Source: Microbacterium arabinogalactanolyticum (GTDB lineage: Bacteria; Actinomycetota; Actinomycetes; Actinomycetales; Microbacteriaceae). Taken from it: a stretch of 64,000 nucleotides of DNA. Location of the stretch: NCBI RefSeq assembly GCF_030268005.1, contig NZ_BRZC01000004.1:496001-560000 (forward strand). Reading direction: 5' to 3'. The notes below the pieces were generated by a model, which searched no databases, had not been told where the DNA came from, and saw only the letters and a program-made list of their open reading frames with translations. The position numbers were made by a program, and so were the translations under genes. Shown here piece after piece: positions 21,489 through 32,057 of this stretch (positions are counted from its first letter, which is position 1; every line of letters starts with the position of its first letter).

Positions 21489-22573
<1,085 letters not shown>

Positions 22574-22682
22574 CAGCGCGGGCTCCAGCTTCGGGTCACC
22601 GGTCGGAACCGGGGCGACGAGGGACGGTGTGCATCACAGCGCAAGCGCTCGCGAAACGAGCGGCGGGCACGGTTCAACACTA

Positions 22683-23195
22683 TCAGATGTCGCCGGTCTG
22701 CTTTGGCGCACCGGGCGCCCCCTGGGCGTCGTCACCGTCGTCTTCGGGGTTCGTCGTCGGGAGGTCGATGTCGCTGACGTTCGGGAGCCGCATCTTCGTG
22801 AGGACGATGACATCCACGACGAGAGTCATCGCGATGCCCGCGACGAGAGCGAGGAAGAAGACGAGCGGGTCGATCCACGGCTGCTCACGCAGCACCAGCA
22901 TGAGCACCACGAACAGACCGAGCTTGACCAGCCAGCCGCCGAGCACGATCGCGAAGAAGAACTGCACGTACAGCGGGTCCCCGAACCAGCGGTTCGCGAA
23001 CAGGATGCTGCCCGCTGTGATCCCGAGGAAGATGAACGAGAGGAGCACGCCGATCAGCCCGCTCCACAGCCCGTCGGTGCCGGCGACTGCGAAGCCAATG
23101 CCCGCGGCGATGAGAGCCAGCACCCCGGCCGCGACGGCGGACAGGATCAGCGTGCGGCGAAGGATGGGCGTGCTGGACACGGGGCTCGGGGTCAT
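22683..23195 (-). CDS. atpI: AtpI-like membrane protein
   Basis: Protein of 170 residues with four membrane helices in two pairs (about residues 12-60 and 75-130) and an acidic C-terminal tail. It fits the loosely conserved ATP synthase protein I group, thought to help assemble the c-ring. The assignment rests on length, topology and position just before atpB. Its ATG overlaps the wecA stop by four bases. Confidence 0.85.
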   Translation of the reverse strand: MTPSPVSSTPILRRTLILSAVAAGVLALIAAGIGFAVAGTDGLWSGLIGVLLSFIFLGITAGSILFANRWFGDPLYVQFFFAIVLGGWLVKLGLFVVLMLVLREQPWIDPLVFFLALVAGIAMTLVVDVIVLTKMRLPNVSDIDLPTTNPEDDGDDAQGAPGAPKQTGDI

Positions 23196-24394
23196 CGGGG
23201 CTCCAGGGGCTTCGTGGGCTTCATGGCGTCAAGGGTCTGGGGTGCGCCCTCGGACGGTTCGTCCGTGCGCGGGCTGCGGCGAGAGGGTATCCGGGTGACC
23301 ACCAGGCAGGCGGCCGCCCCGAGCACGCCGAACACGATCCCGCCGACGTAGCCGCCGGGCCAGTCCTGGCGCGTCCCGATGTACATCAGCAGCACCGCGA
23401 GCGAGATCACGGCGGTCCAGGCGTAGAAGACGAGCACGGCGTCGCGGTCGCGGTGGCCGAGGTCCAGCATCCGATGATGCAGGTGCTTGCGGTCCGGGGC
23501 GAACGGCGACTTGCCCGCGCGCATCCGCCGGAACACGGCCAGACCGAAGTCCAGCAGCGGCAGCATCACGATGACCAGCGGCAGGACGATCGGGATGAAG
23601 GCGCCCAGCAGCTGCGAACGGCCGAACTTCGCGGGGTCGAACGCGTTCACGTCGCCCTGGGCGGTCACGGCGATCGCCGAGGTGGCCATCAGCAGGCCGA
23701 GCACGAGCGCGCCGGAGTCGCCCATGAAGATCTTGGCGGGGCTCCAGTTGAACGGCAGGAACCCCAGGCAGGCGCCGATCAGGACGGCGGCGAGGAAGGT
23801 GGCCACGTTGAAGTAGCTGGTCGCGCCGGAGTCGCGGGTGAGGATGTAGGAGTAGACGAAGAAGATGCCGTTCGCGATCAGGCAGACGCCGGCGACGAGC
23901 CCGTCGAGTCCGTCGATGAAGTTCACGGCGTTCATGACCACGACGATCGCCACCATCGTGATCGCGATGCTGAGCCACGGCGAGACGAGGACCATGGTCC
24001 CGACGGGCAGCGACAGGATCTGCAGACCGCCCCAGGCCGTGATGATGCCGGCGGCGAGGAACTGCGCGGCCAGCTTGATCATCCAGTCCAGATCCCAGAG
24101 GTCGTCGATCACGCCGACCACGGCGATCAGCGCGGCCGCGGCGAGGATCGCCCAGAGCGTCTGCGGCGGCGACCACATCCGCTCGAAGAACGGGTTCGCG
24201 GTGGAGATCAGGATCGCCGCGGCGATGCCGATGAACATGGCGACGCCGCCCAGGCGGGGCTTCGGCGTCTTGTGCACGTCCCGTTCACGGATGCCCGGGT
24301 AGAGCTTGAACTTCATGCTCAAGCGCCACACCGCCCACGTCAGCGCGAAGGTGATCGACGCCGTGAGGATGATCGTGAACAGATACTGCTTCAC
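23192..24394 (-). CDS. wecA: Polyprenyl-phosphate GlcNAc-1-phosphate transferase (WecA/MraY family)
   Basis: Membrane enzyme of 400 residues with about eleven helices that transfers a sugar phosphate from a UDP-sugar to decaprenyl or undecaprenyl phosphate, starting cell-wall glycan synthesis (the linkage unit for wall polymers in actinobacteria). Family motifs are VIDDLWDLDW, NAVNFIDGLDGLVAG, KIFMGDSGALVLG and the HLHHRMLDLGHRDRD loop. It is coupled by four-base ATGA overlaps to tsaC before and atpI after. This wecA-atpI order is conserved in actinobacteria. Confidence 0.94.
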   Translation of the reverse strand: MKQYLFTIILTASITFALTWAVWRLSMKFKLYPGIRERDVHKTPKPRLGGVAMFIGIAAAILISTANPFFERMWSPPQTLWAILAAAALIAVVGVIDDLWDLDWMIKLAAQFLAAGIITAWGGLQILSLPVGTMVLVSPWLSIAITMVAIVVVMNAVNFIDGLDGLVAGVCLIANGIFFVYSYILTRDSGATSYFNVATFLAAVLIGACLGFLPFNWSPAKIFMGDSGALVLGLLMATSAIAVTAQGDVNAFDPAKFGRSQLLGAFIPIVLPLVIVMLPLLDFGLAVFRRMRAGKSPFAPDRKHLHHRMLDLGHRDRDAVLVFYAWTAVISLAVLLMYIGTRQDWPGGYVGGIVFGVLGAAACLVVTRIPSRRSPRTDEPSEGAPQTLDAMKPTKPLEPR

Positions 24395-25182
24395 TCTTCG
24401 TCTACCGGACTTCCCGCGTCCCCTGCCGGTGCGGCGTCCGCGGCAGGAGCGGCGTCCGCGGCAGGAGCGGCGTCAGGAACGTGACCCGGGACCGTCTCGT
24501 CGGGCTTCTCGGCGGGCTCGAGCAGATCACCGAGGACCTCCTCGAGCTGCTCGCGGGAGACCGCTCCCTGGCGCAGGATCCGGACGACAGGGGTCTCCCC
24601 CTCCGCGGTGCCCACCAGCGAGGTCGCGTCCACGATGGTCGAGGGGATGCCGTTCTCGCTGTAGCCCTCCTCGAGGTACACCGCGACGGAGTCGCCCAGC
24701 ATCTCCTGGGCGTCGGAGGCGATGACCGCGGCATCGTGGCCGGTGAGGTTCGCGCTGGACACCGCGAGCGGGCCGGTCTCGGCGAGCAGCTCGAGGGCCA
24801 CGCGGCGGTCGGGCATCCGCACCGCGACCGTGCCCTTGGTCTCCCCCAGGTCCCAGGTCAGCGACGGCTGCGCGGGCAGCACGATGGTCAGTCCGCCGGG
24901 CCAGAACGCGTCGATGAGCTTCTGCACGGCATCAGGCACGGACTCCACCAGAGCCGCCATCATCTCGGGCCCCGCGACGAGCACGGGCGGCGGCATCTCA
25001 CGACCCCGGCCCTTCGCGTCGAGGAGACGCTGGACGGCGGCAGGTGAGAACGCGTCGGCGGCGATGCCGTAGACGGTGTCGGTGGGGAGGACGACGAGCT
25101 CGCCGCGGGCGATCGCCTGACGGGCGTGGCGCATGCCGGCGAGGATCTGGGCGTCGTCGCGGCAATCGAAGACAGTTGACAT
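24391..25182 (-). CDS. tsaC: L-threonylcarbamoyladenylate synthase (Sua5/YrdC/TsaC)
   Basis: Makes threonylcarbamoyl-AMP for the t6A37 modification of tRNAs that read ANN codons. The protein has 263 residues; the YrdC core covers about residues 10-200 with [37 protein letters not shown] and [11 protein letters not shown]. The last 50 residues are an Ala/Pro/Asp-rich tail made partly of a six-residue repeat; the Sua5 C-terminal domain is absent. The ATG lies nine bases after a TAGAAT hexamer. Confidence 0.95.
   Translation of the reverse strand: MSTVFDCRDDAQILAGMRHARQAIARGELVVLPTDTVYGIAADAFSPAAVQRLLDAKGRGREMPPPVLVAGPEMMAALVESVPDAVQKLIDAFWPGGLTIVLPAQPSLTWDLGETKGTVAVRMPDRRVALELLAETGPLAVSSANLTGHDAAVIASDAQEMLGDSVAVYLEEGYSENGIPSTIVDATSLVGTAEGETPVVRILRQGAVSREQLEEVLGDLLEPAEKPDETVPGHVPDAAPAADAAPAADAAPAGDAGSPVDEE
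24431..24474 (-). repeat. 18-bp tandem repeat in the tsaC tail
   Basis: GCGGCGTCCGCGGCAGGA occurs twice (24431-24448 and 24449-24466), with eight bases of a third copy. It encodes the Ala/Asp/Pro repeat at the C-terminus of TsaC, outside the catalytic domain. Confidence 0.9.
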
Positions 25183-25191
25183 GGCGTGCTC

Positions 25192-25197
25192 ATTCTA
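25192..25197 (-). promoter_or_regulatory. Putative -10 element for tsaC
   Basis: TAGAAT, nine bases before the tsaC ATG. Transcription would begin one to three bases before the start codon. It is the best -10 match in the window and would drive tsaC-wecA-atpI and perhaps the atp genes. Confidence 0.55.
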
Positions 25198-25250
25198 CGG
25201 TGGTGGCCTGTCGGTCCGCCGTGGAGGGCGGACCCGGGTTCAGGGGAGGC

Positions 25251-26108
25251 TCAGCGACTCAGCGCAGTGGTGGCGCGATCGCGCCGGGTCAGGTCCTCGT
25301 GCGTCGCCGCCGCCCGCCATCCGTCGGCCTCCAGCAGCGCCCGGATCGACGCGCCCTGCAGCTCGCCGTGCTCCAGTACGAGCAGACCGCCCGGATGCAG
25401 CAGCTCCTGCGCCCGCCGGCTGATCACCCGCACCACGTCGAGCCCGTCCGCGCCGCCGTAGAGCGCCTGCGCTGGATCGTGCAGGCGCACCTCCGGGTCG
25501 CGCGGGATCGCGTCGTCCGGCACGTAGGGCGGGTTGGAGATCACGACCGACGCCGTGCCGCGCAGCTCATCGAACGCGGTGGCGAGATCGTCGAGCACGA
25601 GGGTCAGGTTCTCGGCATCCGCGGTGTTCCTCGCAGCCCAGGCGTGCGCCTCGAGCGAGCGCTCGACGGCGAACACCCGCGCGTGCGGCACCTCGGTCGC
25701 CATCGCGAGAGCGATAGCGCCGCTGCCCGTGCCCAGATCGATCGCGATCGGCGAGGGCGAGGCGCTCTCCATCAGTGCGTCGATCGCGATCTGCACGACC
25801 GTCTCGGTCTCCGGCCTGGGCACGAAGACGCCGGGGCCCACGGCGAGCTCCAGGTGCCGGAAGGCGGCGACACCGGTGAGATGCTGCAGGGGCTCCCTGG
25901 CTGCGCGCCGCGAGACGAGTGCGTCCAGCCGAGCGGCATCCGCGTCCTCCAGCCCGTCACCGCGGACGACGGCAGCCTGCAGCTCGCCGCGTCCGAGGCC
26001 CAGGACATGGCCGATCAGCAGCTCCGCATCCACCAGCGGGTCCGGAACCCCGGCATCGGCGAGCTGCTGGGCGACGGCGCGCAGACGCGCGGAGAGGGAG
26101 TCGGGCAT
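25251..26108 (-). CDS. prmC: Peptide chain release factor N5-glutamine methyltransferase
   Basis: Methylates the Gln of the GGQ motif in release factors, using SAM. The protein has 285 residues: an N-terminal helical domain, then a Rossmann domain with [15 protein letters not shown] and the catalytic NPPY motif ([17 protein letters not shown], near residue 190). Its substrate gene prfA lies 1.7 kb upstream, with cysK-cysE between them. The ATG at 26108 is six bases after TACGCT; GGAGGG directly abuts the ATG, too close for a normal ribosome binding site. Confidence 0.95.
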   Translation of the reverse strand: MPDSLSARLRAVAQQLADAGVPDPLVDAELLIGHVLGLGRGELQAAVVRGDGLEDADAARLDALVSRRAAREPLQHLTGVAAFRHLELAVGPGVFVPRPETETVVQIAIDALMESASPSPIAIDLGTGSGAIALAMATEVPHARVFAVERSLEAHAWAARNTADAENLTLVLDDLATAFDELRGTASVVISNPPYVPDDAIPRDPEVRLHDPAQALYGGADGLDVVRVISRRAQELLHPGGLLVLEHGELQGASIRALLEADGWRAAATHEDLTRRDRATTALSR

Positions 26109-26114
26109 CCCTCC

Positions 26115-26120
26115 AGCGTA
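26115..26120 (-). promoter_or_regulatory. Putative -10 hexamer for leaderless prmC
   Basis: TACGCT on the minus strand, six bases before the prmC ATG. It gives prmC its own promoter, as expected after its separation from prfA. Confidence 0.55.
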
Positions 26121-26219
26121 GGCGTCGAACGCGCTCGGACACATTCGGCGAGGGTCGGGGATCCGGGTCGTAGGCTGAGCACGCTGATCACTTCGACACC
26201 CTTCGACGAAAGGCCCGCC

Positions 26220-27167
26220 ATGACCGGCATCCACTCCGACATCACCTCCGCATTCGGCAACACCCCGCTGGTGCGCCTGAATCGCGTCACCGAGGGCCTG
26301 GACGCGACCGTGGTCGCGAAGCTGGAGTTCTACAACCCGGCATCCAGCGTCAAGGACCGCATCGGCATCGCCATGGTCGACGCGGCCGAGGCGTCGGGCC
26401 AGCTCAAGCCCGGCGGCACGATCCTCGAGGCCACCAGCGGGAACACCGGCATCGCGCTCGCGATGGTGGGGGCCGCGCGCGGCTACAAGGTGATCCTCAC
26501 CATGCCGGCGTCGATGTCCAAGGAGCGTCGCGTGCTGCTGCGCGCGTTCGGCGCCGAGATCGTGCTCACCGACCCGACCAAGGGCATGACGGGATCCATC
26601 GACGCGCTGAAGGAGATCCTCGCCGAGAACCCGGGTGCCGTGTGGGCCCGCCAGTTCGAGAACGAGGCCAACCCCCGGATCCACCGCGAGACCACCGCCC
26701 AGGAGATCCTGCGCGACACCGACGGGAACATCGACATCCTGGTCGCAGGTGTCGGGACCGGTGGCACCGTCACCGGCGTCGGCCAGGCGCTGAAGGCGGT
26801 CAAGCCCGAGGTGCAGGTGATCGCGGTCGAGCCGAAGGACTCCCCCGTGCTCAGCGAGGGCCACCCCGGCCCGCACAAGATCCAGGGCATCGGCCCGAAC
26901 TTCGTCCCGCCGGTGCTCGACCGCGACGTGATCGACGAGGTCTACCCCGTGGAGTTCGAGGACTCGCTGCGCACCGCGCGCGACCTCGCCGCCAAGGAGG
27001 GACTGCTCGTGGGCATGTCCGCCGGCGCCGCGGTGTGGGCGGCCCTGAACATCGCCCGTCGCCCCGAGAACGCGGGCAAGACCATCGTCGCGGTCGTCCC
27101 CGACACCGGTGAGCGCTACATCTCGACCGCGCTGTTCGAGGACCTGCGCGACCAGCCGAAGGACTGA
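26220..27167 (+). CDS. cysK: Cysteine synthase A (O-acetylserine sulfhydrylase)
   Basis: PLP enzyme of 315 residues that makes cysteine from O-acetylserine and sulfide. The PLP lysine is in [11 protein letters not shown], the substrate loop is TSGNTG, the phosphate-binding loop is [10 protein letters not shown], and a late PDTGERY block marks the family. A TAGGCT hexamer at 26171 could be the promoter, with a 40-base leader and GAAAGG six bases before the ATG. cysE follows after one base, so the two act as a unit. Confidence 0.97.
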   Translation: MTGIHSDITSAFGNTPLVRLNRVTEGLDATVVAKLEFYNPASSVKDRIGIAMVDAAEASGQLKPGGTILEATSGNTGIALAMVGAARGYKVILTMPASMSKERRVLLRAFGAEIVLTDPTKGMTGSIDALKEILAENPGAVWARQFENEANPRIHRETTAQEILRDTDGNIDILVAGVGTGGTVTGVGQALKAVKPEVQVIAVEPKDSPVLSEGHPGPHKIQGIGPNFVPPVLDRDVIDEVYPVEFEDSLRTARDLAAKEGLLVGMSAGAAVWAALNIARRPENAGKTIVAVVPDTGERYISTALFEDLRDQPKD

Positions 27168-27168
27168 G

Positions 27169-27738
27169 ATGGGCATGATCGGGCGGCTGCGCGAGGACGT
27201 CGCAGCCGCACGCAGGCGCGACCCGGCGGCGCGCTCCGGACTCGAGGTGGCACTGCTGTACCCGGGGCTGCACGCCATCTGGGCGCACCGGGTCTGGCAT
27301 GCGCTGTGGCGGCGCGGCATCCGATTCCCGGCGCGGATGGGCTCGCAGGTGTCGCGCTGGCTGACCGGCATCGAGATCCACCCCGGCGCGCGCATCGGCC
27401 GGCGCTTCTTCATCGACCACGGCATGGGCGTCGTGATCGGCGAGACCGCGGAGGTCGGCGACGACGTGATGCTGTACCACGGCGTGACGCTCGGCGGCCG
27501 CACACGGGATCACGGCAAGCGGCATCCGACGCTGGAGGACGGCGTCGCGGTCGGCGCCGGGGCGAAGATCCTCGGTCCGGTGCGCATCGGCGCGCGCTCG
27601 GTCATCGGGGCGAACGCGGTCGTGACCCGTGACGCCCCGCCGGACAGCGTGCTGGTGGGCATCCCCGCGAAGGCGCGCCCGCGCGACGCGGACGAGAGCG
27701 TCCGCGTCCTGCTGTCCGTCCCCGACTACTCGATCTGA
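27169..27738 (+). CDS. cysE: Serine O-acetyltransferase
   Basis: Makes O-acetylserine from serine and acetyl-CoA, the substrate of the adjacent CysK. The protein has 189 residues, the short actinobacterial form with a reduced N-terminal helical domain. The left-handed beta helix is seen as hexapeptide repeats from about residue 65; catalytic residues lie in [13 protein letters not shown] and YHGVTLGG. CysE normally docks its C-terminal Ile into CysK; here the protein ends in DYSI, consistent with such a complex. AAGGA lies five bases before the ATG. Confidence 0.95.
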   Translation: MGMIGRLREDVAAARRRDPAARSGLEVALLYPGLHAIWAHRVWHALWRRGIRFPARMGSQVSRWLTGIEIHPGARIGRRFFIDHGMGVVIGETAEVGDDVMLYHGVTLGGRTRDHGKRHPTLEDGVAVGAGAKILGPVRIGARSVIGANAVVTRDAPPDSVLVGIPAKARPRDADESVRVLLSVPDYSI

Positions 27739-27764
27739 GCGGCCGACTACTCGATCTGAGCGGC
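27723..27764 (+). repeat. 21-bp tandem duplication across the cysE stop codon
   Basis: Two identical 21-bp units (27723-27743 and 27744-27764) lie head to tail. Each contains GACTACTCGATCTGA, so the last four codons and the stop of cysE are present twice in the same frame. Confidence 0.92.
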
Positions 27765-27781
27765 CGCGCGCCGACGGCGGG

Positions 27782-28864
27782 TCAGGACGCGTCGGAGCCG
27801 ACGGCGGCGAGGCGCTCGGCCTCGTCGGCCTCGATGCAGGACTCGATGATCGGCTCGAGCGCGCCGTCCATGACCTGGTCGAGGTTGTACGCCTTGTACC
27901 CCGTGCGATGGTCCGCGATCCGGTTCTCCGGGAAGTTGTAGGTGCGGATGCGCTCCGAGCGATCCATACCGCGGATCTGCGAGCGACGGGCGTCGGATGC
28001 GGCGGCTGCCAGCTCCTCCTGCTGACGCGCCAGCAGCCGGGCGCGCAGCACGCGCATGCCGGCTTCGCGGTTCTGCAGCTGCGACTTCTCGTTCTGCATC
28101 GACACCACGATGCCGGTCGGCACATGCGTGATGCGCACGGCCGAGTCGGTGGTGTTCACCGACTGCCCGCCGGGACCGGACGATCGGTACACGTCGATCT
28201 TCAGATCGTTCGGATCGATCTGGATCTCCTCCGGCTCGTCGACCTCGGGGAAGACCAGCACACCGGTGGTCGAGGTGTGGATGCGTCCCTGCGACTCGGT
28301 GGCCGGCACGCGCTGCACGCGGTGCACGCCGCCCTCGTACTTCAGGTGCGCCCAGACACCCTGCGAGGGATCGCTGGAGGATCCCTTGATCGCCACCTGC
28401 ACGTCCTTGTATCCGCCGAGATCGGACTCGTTGCGCTCGAGCAGCTCGGTCTTCCACCCGCGGTGCGCTGCGTACTGGATGTACATCCGCAGCAGGTCCG
28501 CGGCGAACAGCGCCGACTCGGCGCCGCCCTCCCCCGCCTTGATCTCCATGATCACGTCACGGGCGTCGTCCGGGTCGCGCGGGATCAGCAGCCGGCGCAG
28601 CTTCTCCTGCGCGGCGTGCAGCCCGGCCTCCAGCTCGGGAACCTCGTCGGCGAACGCCTCGTCCTCGCGGGCGAGCTCACGGGCGGCCTCCAGGTCCTCG
28701 CCTGCAGCGACCCACGCCTCGTGCGCGGCGACGATCTTCGACAGCTCGGCGTAGCGACGGTTGACGCGCTTCGCCCGCGCGGCATCGGCGTGCACCGCCG
28801 GGTCGGAGAGCTCCTCCTGCACCCGGCGATGCTCGTCGATCAGAGCCTGGACGGACTCGAACAC
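27782..28864 (-). CDS. prfA: Peptide chain release factor 1
   Basis: Terminates translation at UAA and UAG. The 360-residue length is normal. The GGQ motif is in [19 protein letters not shown], and the codon-recognition tripeptide lies in the preceding superdomain (around [15 protein letters not shown]). It follows rho by 20 bases on the same strand and probably shares its transcript. Confidence 0.97.
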   Translation of the reverse strand: MFESVQALIDEHRRVQEELSDPAVHADAARAKRVNRRYAELSKIVAAHEAWVAAGEDLEAARELAREDEAFADEVPELEAGLHAAQEKLRRLLIPRDPDDARDVIMEIKAGEGGAESALFAADLLRMYIQYAAHRGWKTELLERNESDLGGYKDVQVAIKGSSSDPSQGVWAHLKYEGGVHRVQRVPATESQGRIHTSTTGVLVFPEVDEPEEIQIDPNDLKIDVYRSSGPGGQSVNTTDSAVRITHVPTGIVVSMQNEKSQLQNREAGMRVLRARLLARQQEELAAAASDARRSQIRGMDRSERIRTYNFPENRIADHRTGYKAYNLDQVMDGALEPIIESCIEADEAERLAAVGSDAS

Positions 28865-28884
28865 AGATCAGTCCCGACTGCAGC

Positions 28885-30894
28885 TCAGCGGATGTTGTTC
28901 TCGTGCGCGTGCGAGGAACCGGTCGAGGTGGGCGCCGGGATCGACTTCTGCATCTGGAACAGGAACTCGACGTTCGAGCTCGTCTCCTTCAGCTTGCCGA
29001 GCACGACCTCCAGGGCCTGCTGCGGGTCCAGGCCCGCGAGGGCACGGCGCAGCTTCCAGGTGATCTTGACCTCGTCGGCCGAGAGCAGCATCTCCTCGCG
29101 GCGGGTGCTGGACGCGTTGACGTCCACGGCCGGGAAGATCCGCTTGTCGGCCAGCGCGCGCGACAGGCGCAGCTCGCTGTTGCCGGTGCCCTTGAACTCC
29201 TCGAAGATGACCTCGTCCATCTTGGAGCCGGTCTCCACGAGCGCGGTCGCGAGGATGGTCAGCGAGCCGCCGTTCTCGATGTTGCGCGCGGCGCCGAAGA
29301 AGCGCTTCGGCGGGTACAGCGCCGAAGCGTCGACTCCACCGGTCAGCACGCGGCCGGAGGCGGGCGCCGAAATGTTGTACGCACGGCCCAGTCGGGTGAT
29401 CGAGTCGAGCAGCACGACCACGTCGCGGCCCAGCTCCACCAGTCGCTTCGCGCGCTCGATGGCGAGCTCGGCGACCGTGGTGTGGTCCTCGGCGGGGCGG
29501 TCGAAGGTGGAGGCGATGACCTCGCCCTTCACCGTGCGCTGCATGTCGGTGACCTCTTCGGGCCGCTCGTCGACGAGCACGACCATGAGGTGCACCTCGG
29601 GGTTGTTCTGCGCGATCGCGTTCGCGATCTGCTGCAGCACGATGGTCTTGCCGGCCTTGGGCGGCGCGACGATCAGGCCGCGCTGGCCCTTGCCGATCGG
29701 GGCGACCAGGTCGATGATGCGCTGGGTCAGCTTCTCGGGCGCCGTCTCCAGGCGCAGGCGCTCCTGCGGGTACAGCGGGGTCAGCTTGCCGAACTCGACG
29801 CGGTTGCCCGCATCCTCGGGCGAGAGGCCGTTGATCGAGTCGACCTTGACCAGGGCGTTGTACTTCTGGCGGCCCTGCTGCTCGCCCTCGCGCGGCTGCT
29901 TGATGGCGCCGACGATCGCGTCGCCCTTGCGCAGGTTGTACTTCTTGACCTGTCCGAGCGAGACGTAGACGTCGCTGGCGCCGGCGAGGTAGCCGGTGGT
30001 GCGCACGAACGCGTAGTTGTCGAGCACGTCGAGGATGCCCGCGACGGGGATCAGCACGTCGTCCTCGCCGATCTCGGTCTCGAACTCGTCGGCGTTCTGG
30101 TTGGCACCACCACGGCGCTTGTTGCGCTGGCGGGTGCGGCCAGAGCCCTGCTCGTCGTCGCCCTGGGCGTCGTCCTGCTGGCCACCACGGCTGTTCTGGC
30201 CGCCCTGCTGGCCGCCGTTCTGGCCGTTCTGACCGTTCTCGCCCTTGCCGCCGCGACCACGGCTGCGGCTCCGGCTGCGGCTCCGGCTCCGGCCGGAGCC
30301 CTCGCCGTCGGCCTGCTCTCCGTCGGCAGTCGAGCTCTGCTCTCCCTGCGCGACCTCGGCGGGTGCGGACTCGGCAGGCTTGTCACCCGATGCCTCGGAT
30401 GCGGCGCCCTCGGCCGCGTCGGCGGCCTTCGAGCCGCGACGCCCGCGTGCGGGGCGCTTGGCCGGTGCGGCCGAGTCGTCGGATGCGGCGGCGTCCGCGG
30501 CCTCTGCCGGGGCGGACTGCTCGGCGGTGGTCTCGGCGGGAGCCGCGGCATCCTCCGTCGCCGTCTTGCCGGCGGCGCGCGATGCGCGCTTGCGGACGGG
30601 CTTGGCCGGTGCCTCGTCGGCGGCGGGCGCCTCGGCGACGGGGATGTCGAGCGTCTCGGCGTCCGCCTTCTTCGCGCGGGTGCGGCGCGCGGCCTTCGGC
30701 TTCTCCTCCGCGGCGGGCGCCGCCTCGGAGGCCGGCGCAGCCGGCGCCTCGGTCACCGCAGCCGGCGCCTCGGCGGCAGCAGCGGCGGATGCTGTGGTGG
30801 CGCGACGCGGAGCGCGCTTGCGCACCGGAGCAGCCTCGGAAGCCGGCGCCTCAGCGGTCGGCTGGTCGTTCTGGGTCTCGGAGAAGGTCTCCAC
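28885..30894 (-). CDS. rho: Transcription termination factor Rho with long N-terminal extension
   Basis: Hexameric RNA helicase of 669 residues. The conserved part is about residues 270-669: the RNA-binding OB fold, P-loop [12 protein letters not shown], Walker [13 protein letters not shown] and R-loop region. In front lie about 270 residues rich in Ala, Glu and Lys, ending in an Arg/Ser and Gly/Asn/Gln-rich stretch ([26 protein letters not shown]). Such inserts are known in actinobacterial Rho and add RNA-binding or phase-separating capacity. The GTG start has GAGGGA six bases upstream, which outweighs other candidates. Confidence 0.97.
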   Translation of the reverse strand: METFSETQNDQPTAEAPASEAAPVRKRAPRRATTASAAAAAEAPAAVTEAPAAPASEAAPAAEEKPKAARRTRAKKADAETLDIPVAEAPAADEAPAKPVRKRASRAAGKTATEDAAAPAETTAEQSAPAEAADAAASDDSAAPAKRPARGRRGSKAADAAEGAASEASGDKPAESAPAEVAQGEQSSTADGEQADGEGSGRSRSRSRSRSRGRGGKGENGQNGQNGGQQGGQNSRGGQQDDAQGDDEQGSGRTRQRNKRRGGANQNADEFETEIGEDDVLIPVAGILDVLDNYAFVRTTGYLAGASDVYVSLGQVKKYNLRKGDAIVGAIKQPREGEQQGRQKYNALVKVDSINGLSPEDAGNRVEFGKLTPLYPQERLRLETAPEKLTQRIIDLVAPIGKGQRGLIVAPPKAGKTIVLQQIANAIAQNNPEVHLMVVLVDERPEEVTDMQRTVKGEVIASTFDRPAEDHTTVAELAIERAKRLVELGRDVVVLLDSITRLGRAYNISAPASGRVLTGGVDASALYPPKRFFGAARNIENGGSLTILATALVETGSKMDEVIFEEFKGTGNSELRLSRALADKRIFPAVDVNASSTRREEMLLSADEVKITWKLRRALAGLDPQQALEVVLGKLKETSSNVEFLFQMQKSIPAPTSTGSSHAHENNIR

Positions 30895-30937
30895 GAGTAC
30901 TCCCTCATATGTCGTGGGAAATGAGCAATCCAGATGT

Positions 30938-30955
30938 GCGCAGCAGAAGCTGCGC
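30938..30955 (-). promoter_or_regulatory. Hairpin in the rho leader
   Basis: Perfect 7-bp stem GCGCAGC-AGAA-GCTGCGC, 44 bases upstream of the rho start in the 167-base thrB-rho gap. Rho controls its own leader in several bacteria; this may be such an element or the thrB terminator. Confidence 0.45.
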
Positions 30956-31061
30956 GTTTCACACGCGCCGACGCAGAAGAGCGTCTGCCGGCCAGAACCT
31001 GGATGGTGCTGGGGATCGCGTGCGGATTTCGCAGAAGTGCGATGGGGCGAGATTCACGAAG

Positions 31062-32057
31062 TTACGTGGAGCCCTCCGCTCGATCCCTAACTGTACCACC
31101 ACGCACGTCGACGGCGAGCATGTGCGCGTCCCACGGAGTGTCCGTGACGGCGTCCGCCACCTCGACCGCGCGCTGGCGCGTGCCTGGTCCGTCCGCGAGC
31201 ACCAGCACGCTCGGCCCTGCGCCGGACACGACGGCGGCGAAGCCCTCGGCTCGCAGCGCCTGCACGAGTCGCAGGGTCTCCGGCATCGCGGCGCCGCGGT
31301 AGTCCTGGTGCAGCCGGTCGGCGGTGGCGTCCAGCATCAGCTCGGGGCTCTGCGTCAGCGCCGCCACCAGCAGCGCGGAGCGCGAGACGTTGAACACGGC
31401 GTCCTCGCGCGGCACGTGCGGCGGCTGCAGCGAGCGCGCGAGCGAGGTCGACATGGTGAACCCGGGCACGAACACCAGCGGAGCGACGCCGCGATGCACC
31501 AGCAGCTTCTTGTGCTGCGGTCCGCGCTCGCCCATCCAGGCGATCGTCAGGCCCCCGAAGAGCGCCGGAGCGACGTTGTCGGGGTGCCCCTCCAGCTCGG
31601 TGGCCAGGCGCAGCAGCGCCTCGTCGTCGAGGTCGACGTCTCCTGCCAGCAGACCCTTGGCGATCAGGATGCCGGCGGTGACCGCCGCACCCGATGACCC
31701 CAGGCCGCGCCCGTGCGGGACGCCGTTGAGGGCGTGGATGCGCAGACCAGGCATCCGTCGCCCGGCATCGGCGTAGACGTGCGCGATGGTGCGGACCACG
31801 AGGTTGCTCGCGTCCGTGGGGATCTCGGCGGCGCCCGATCCCTCGACTTCGATCTCCAGGCGGTCGTCGTCGAAGGACGACGCCGTGAGCGTGTCGTAGA
31901 TGCTGAGCGCGAGGCCCAGGGTGTCGAAACCGGGGCCGAGGTTCGCGCTGGTGGCCGGCACCGTCACGATGACCGTGCGCAGCGCGCCCTCGACGGCGTG
32001 CGCCTCGGAGACGACGGGCTCCATGTCCGCCGGCACGAGGGTGACGGTCATGCTCAC
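31062..32057 (-). CDS. thrB: Homoserine kinase
   Basis: GHMP kinase of 331 residues that phosphorylates homoserine on the way to threonine. The start of the fold is VTVPATSANLGPGFDTLG, and the GHMP motif is PHGRGLGSSGAAVTAG. The GTG start overlaps the hom stop by four bases (GTGA). No threonine synthase gene lies next to it in this window. Confidence 0.96.
   Translation of the reverse strand: MSMTVTLVPADMEPVVSEAHAVEGALRTVIVTVPATSANLGPGFDTLGLALSIYDTLTASSFDDDRLEIEVEGSGAAEIPTDASNLVVRTIAHVYADAGRRMPGLRIHALNGVPHGRGLGSSGAAVTAGILIAKGLLAGDVDLDDEALLRLATELEGHPDNVAPALFGGLTIAWMGERGPQHKKLLVHRGVAPLVFVPGFTMSTSLARSLQPPHVPREDAVFNVSRSALLVAALTQSPELMLDATADRLHQDYRGAAMPETLRLVQALRAEGFAAVVSGAGPSVLVLADGPGTRQRAVEVADAVTDTPWDAHMLAVDVRGGTVRDRAEGST

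Noticed and set aside
26171-26176. TAGGCT before cysK as a leaderless element
   Set aside because: It lies 43 bases upstream of the ATG, and cysK has its own ribosome binding site, so it can only be an ordinary -10.
28903-30924. A 673-codon open frame antisense to rho
   Set aside because: It covers a certain gene on the other strand; the translation is low-complexity Leu, Gly and Arg and has no start site.
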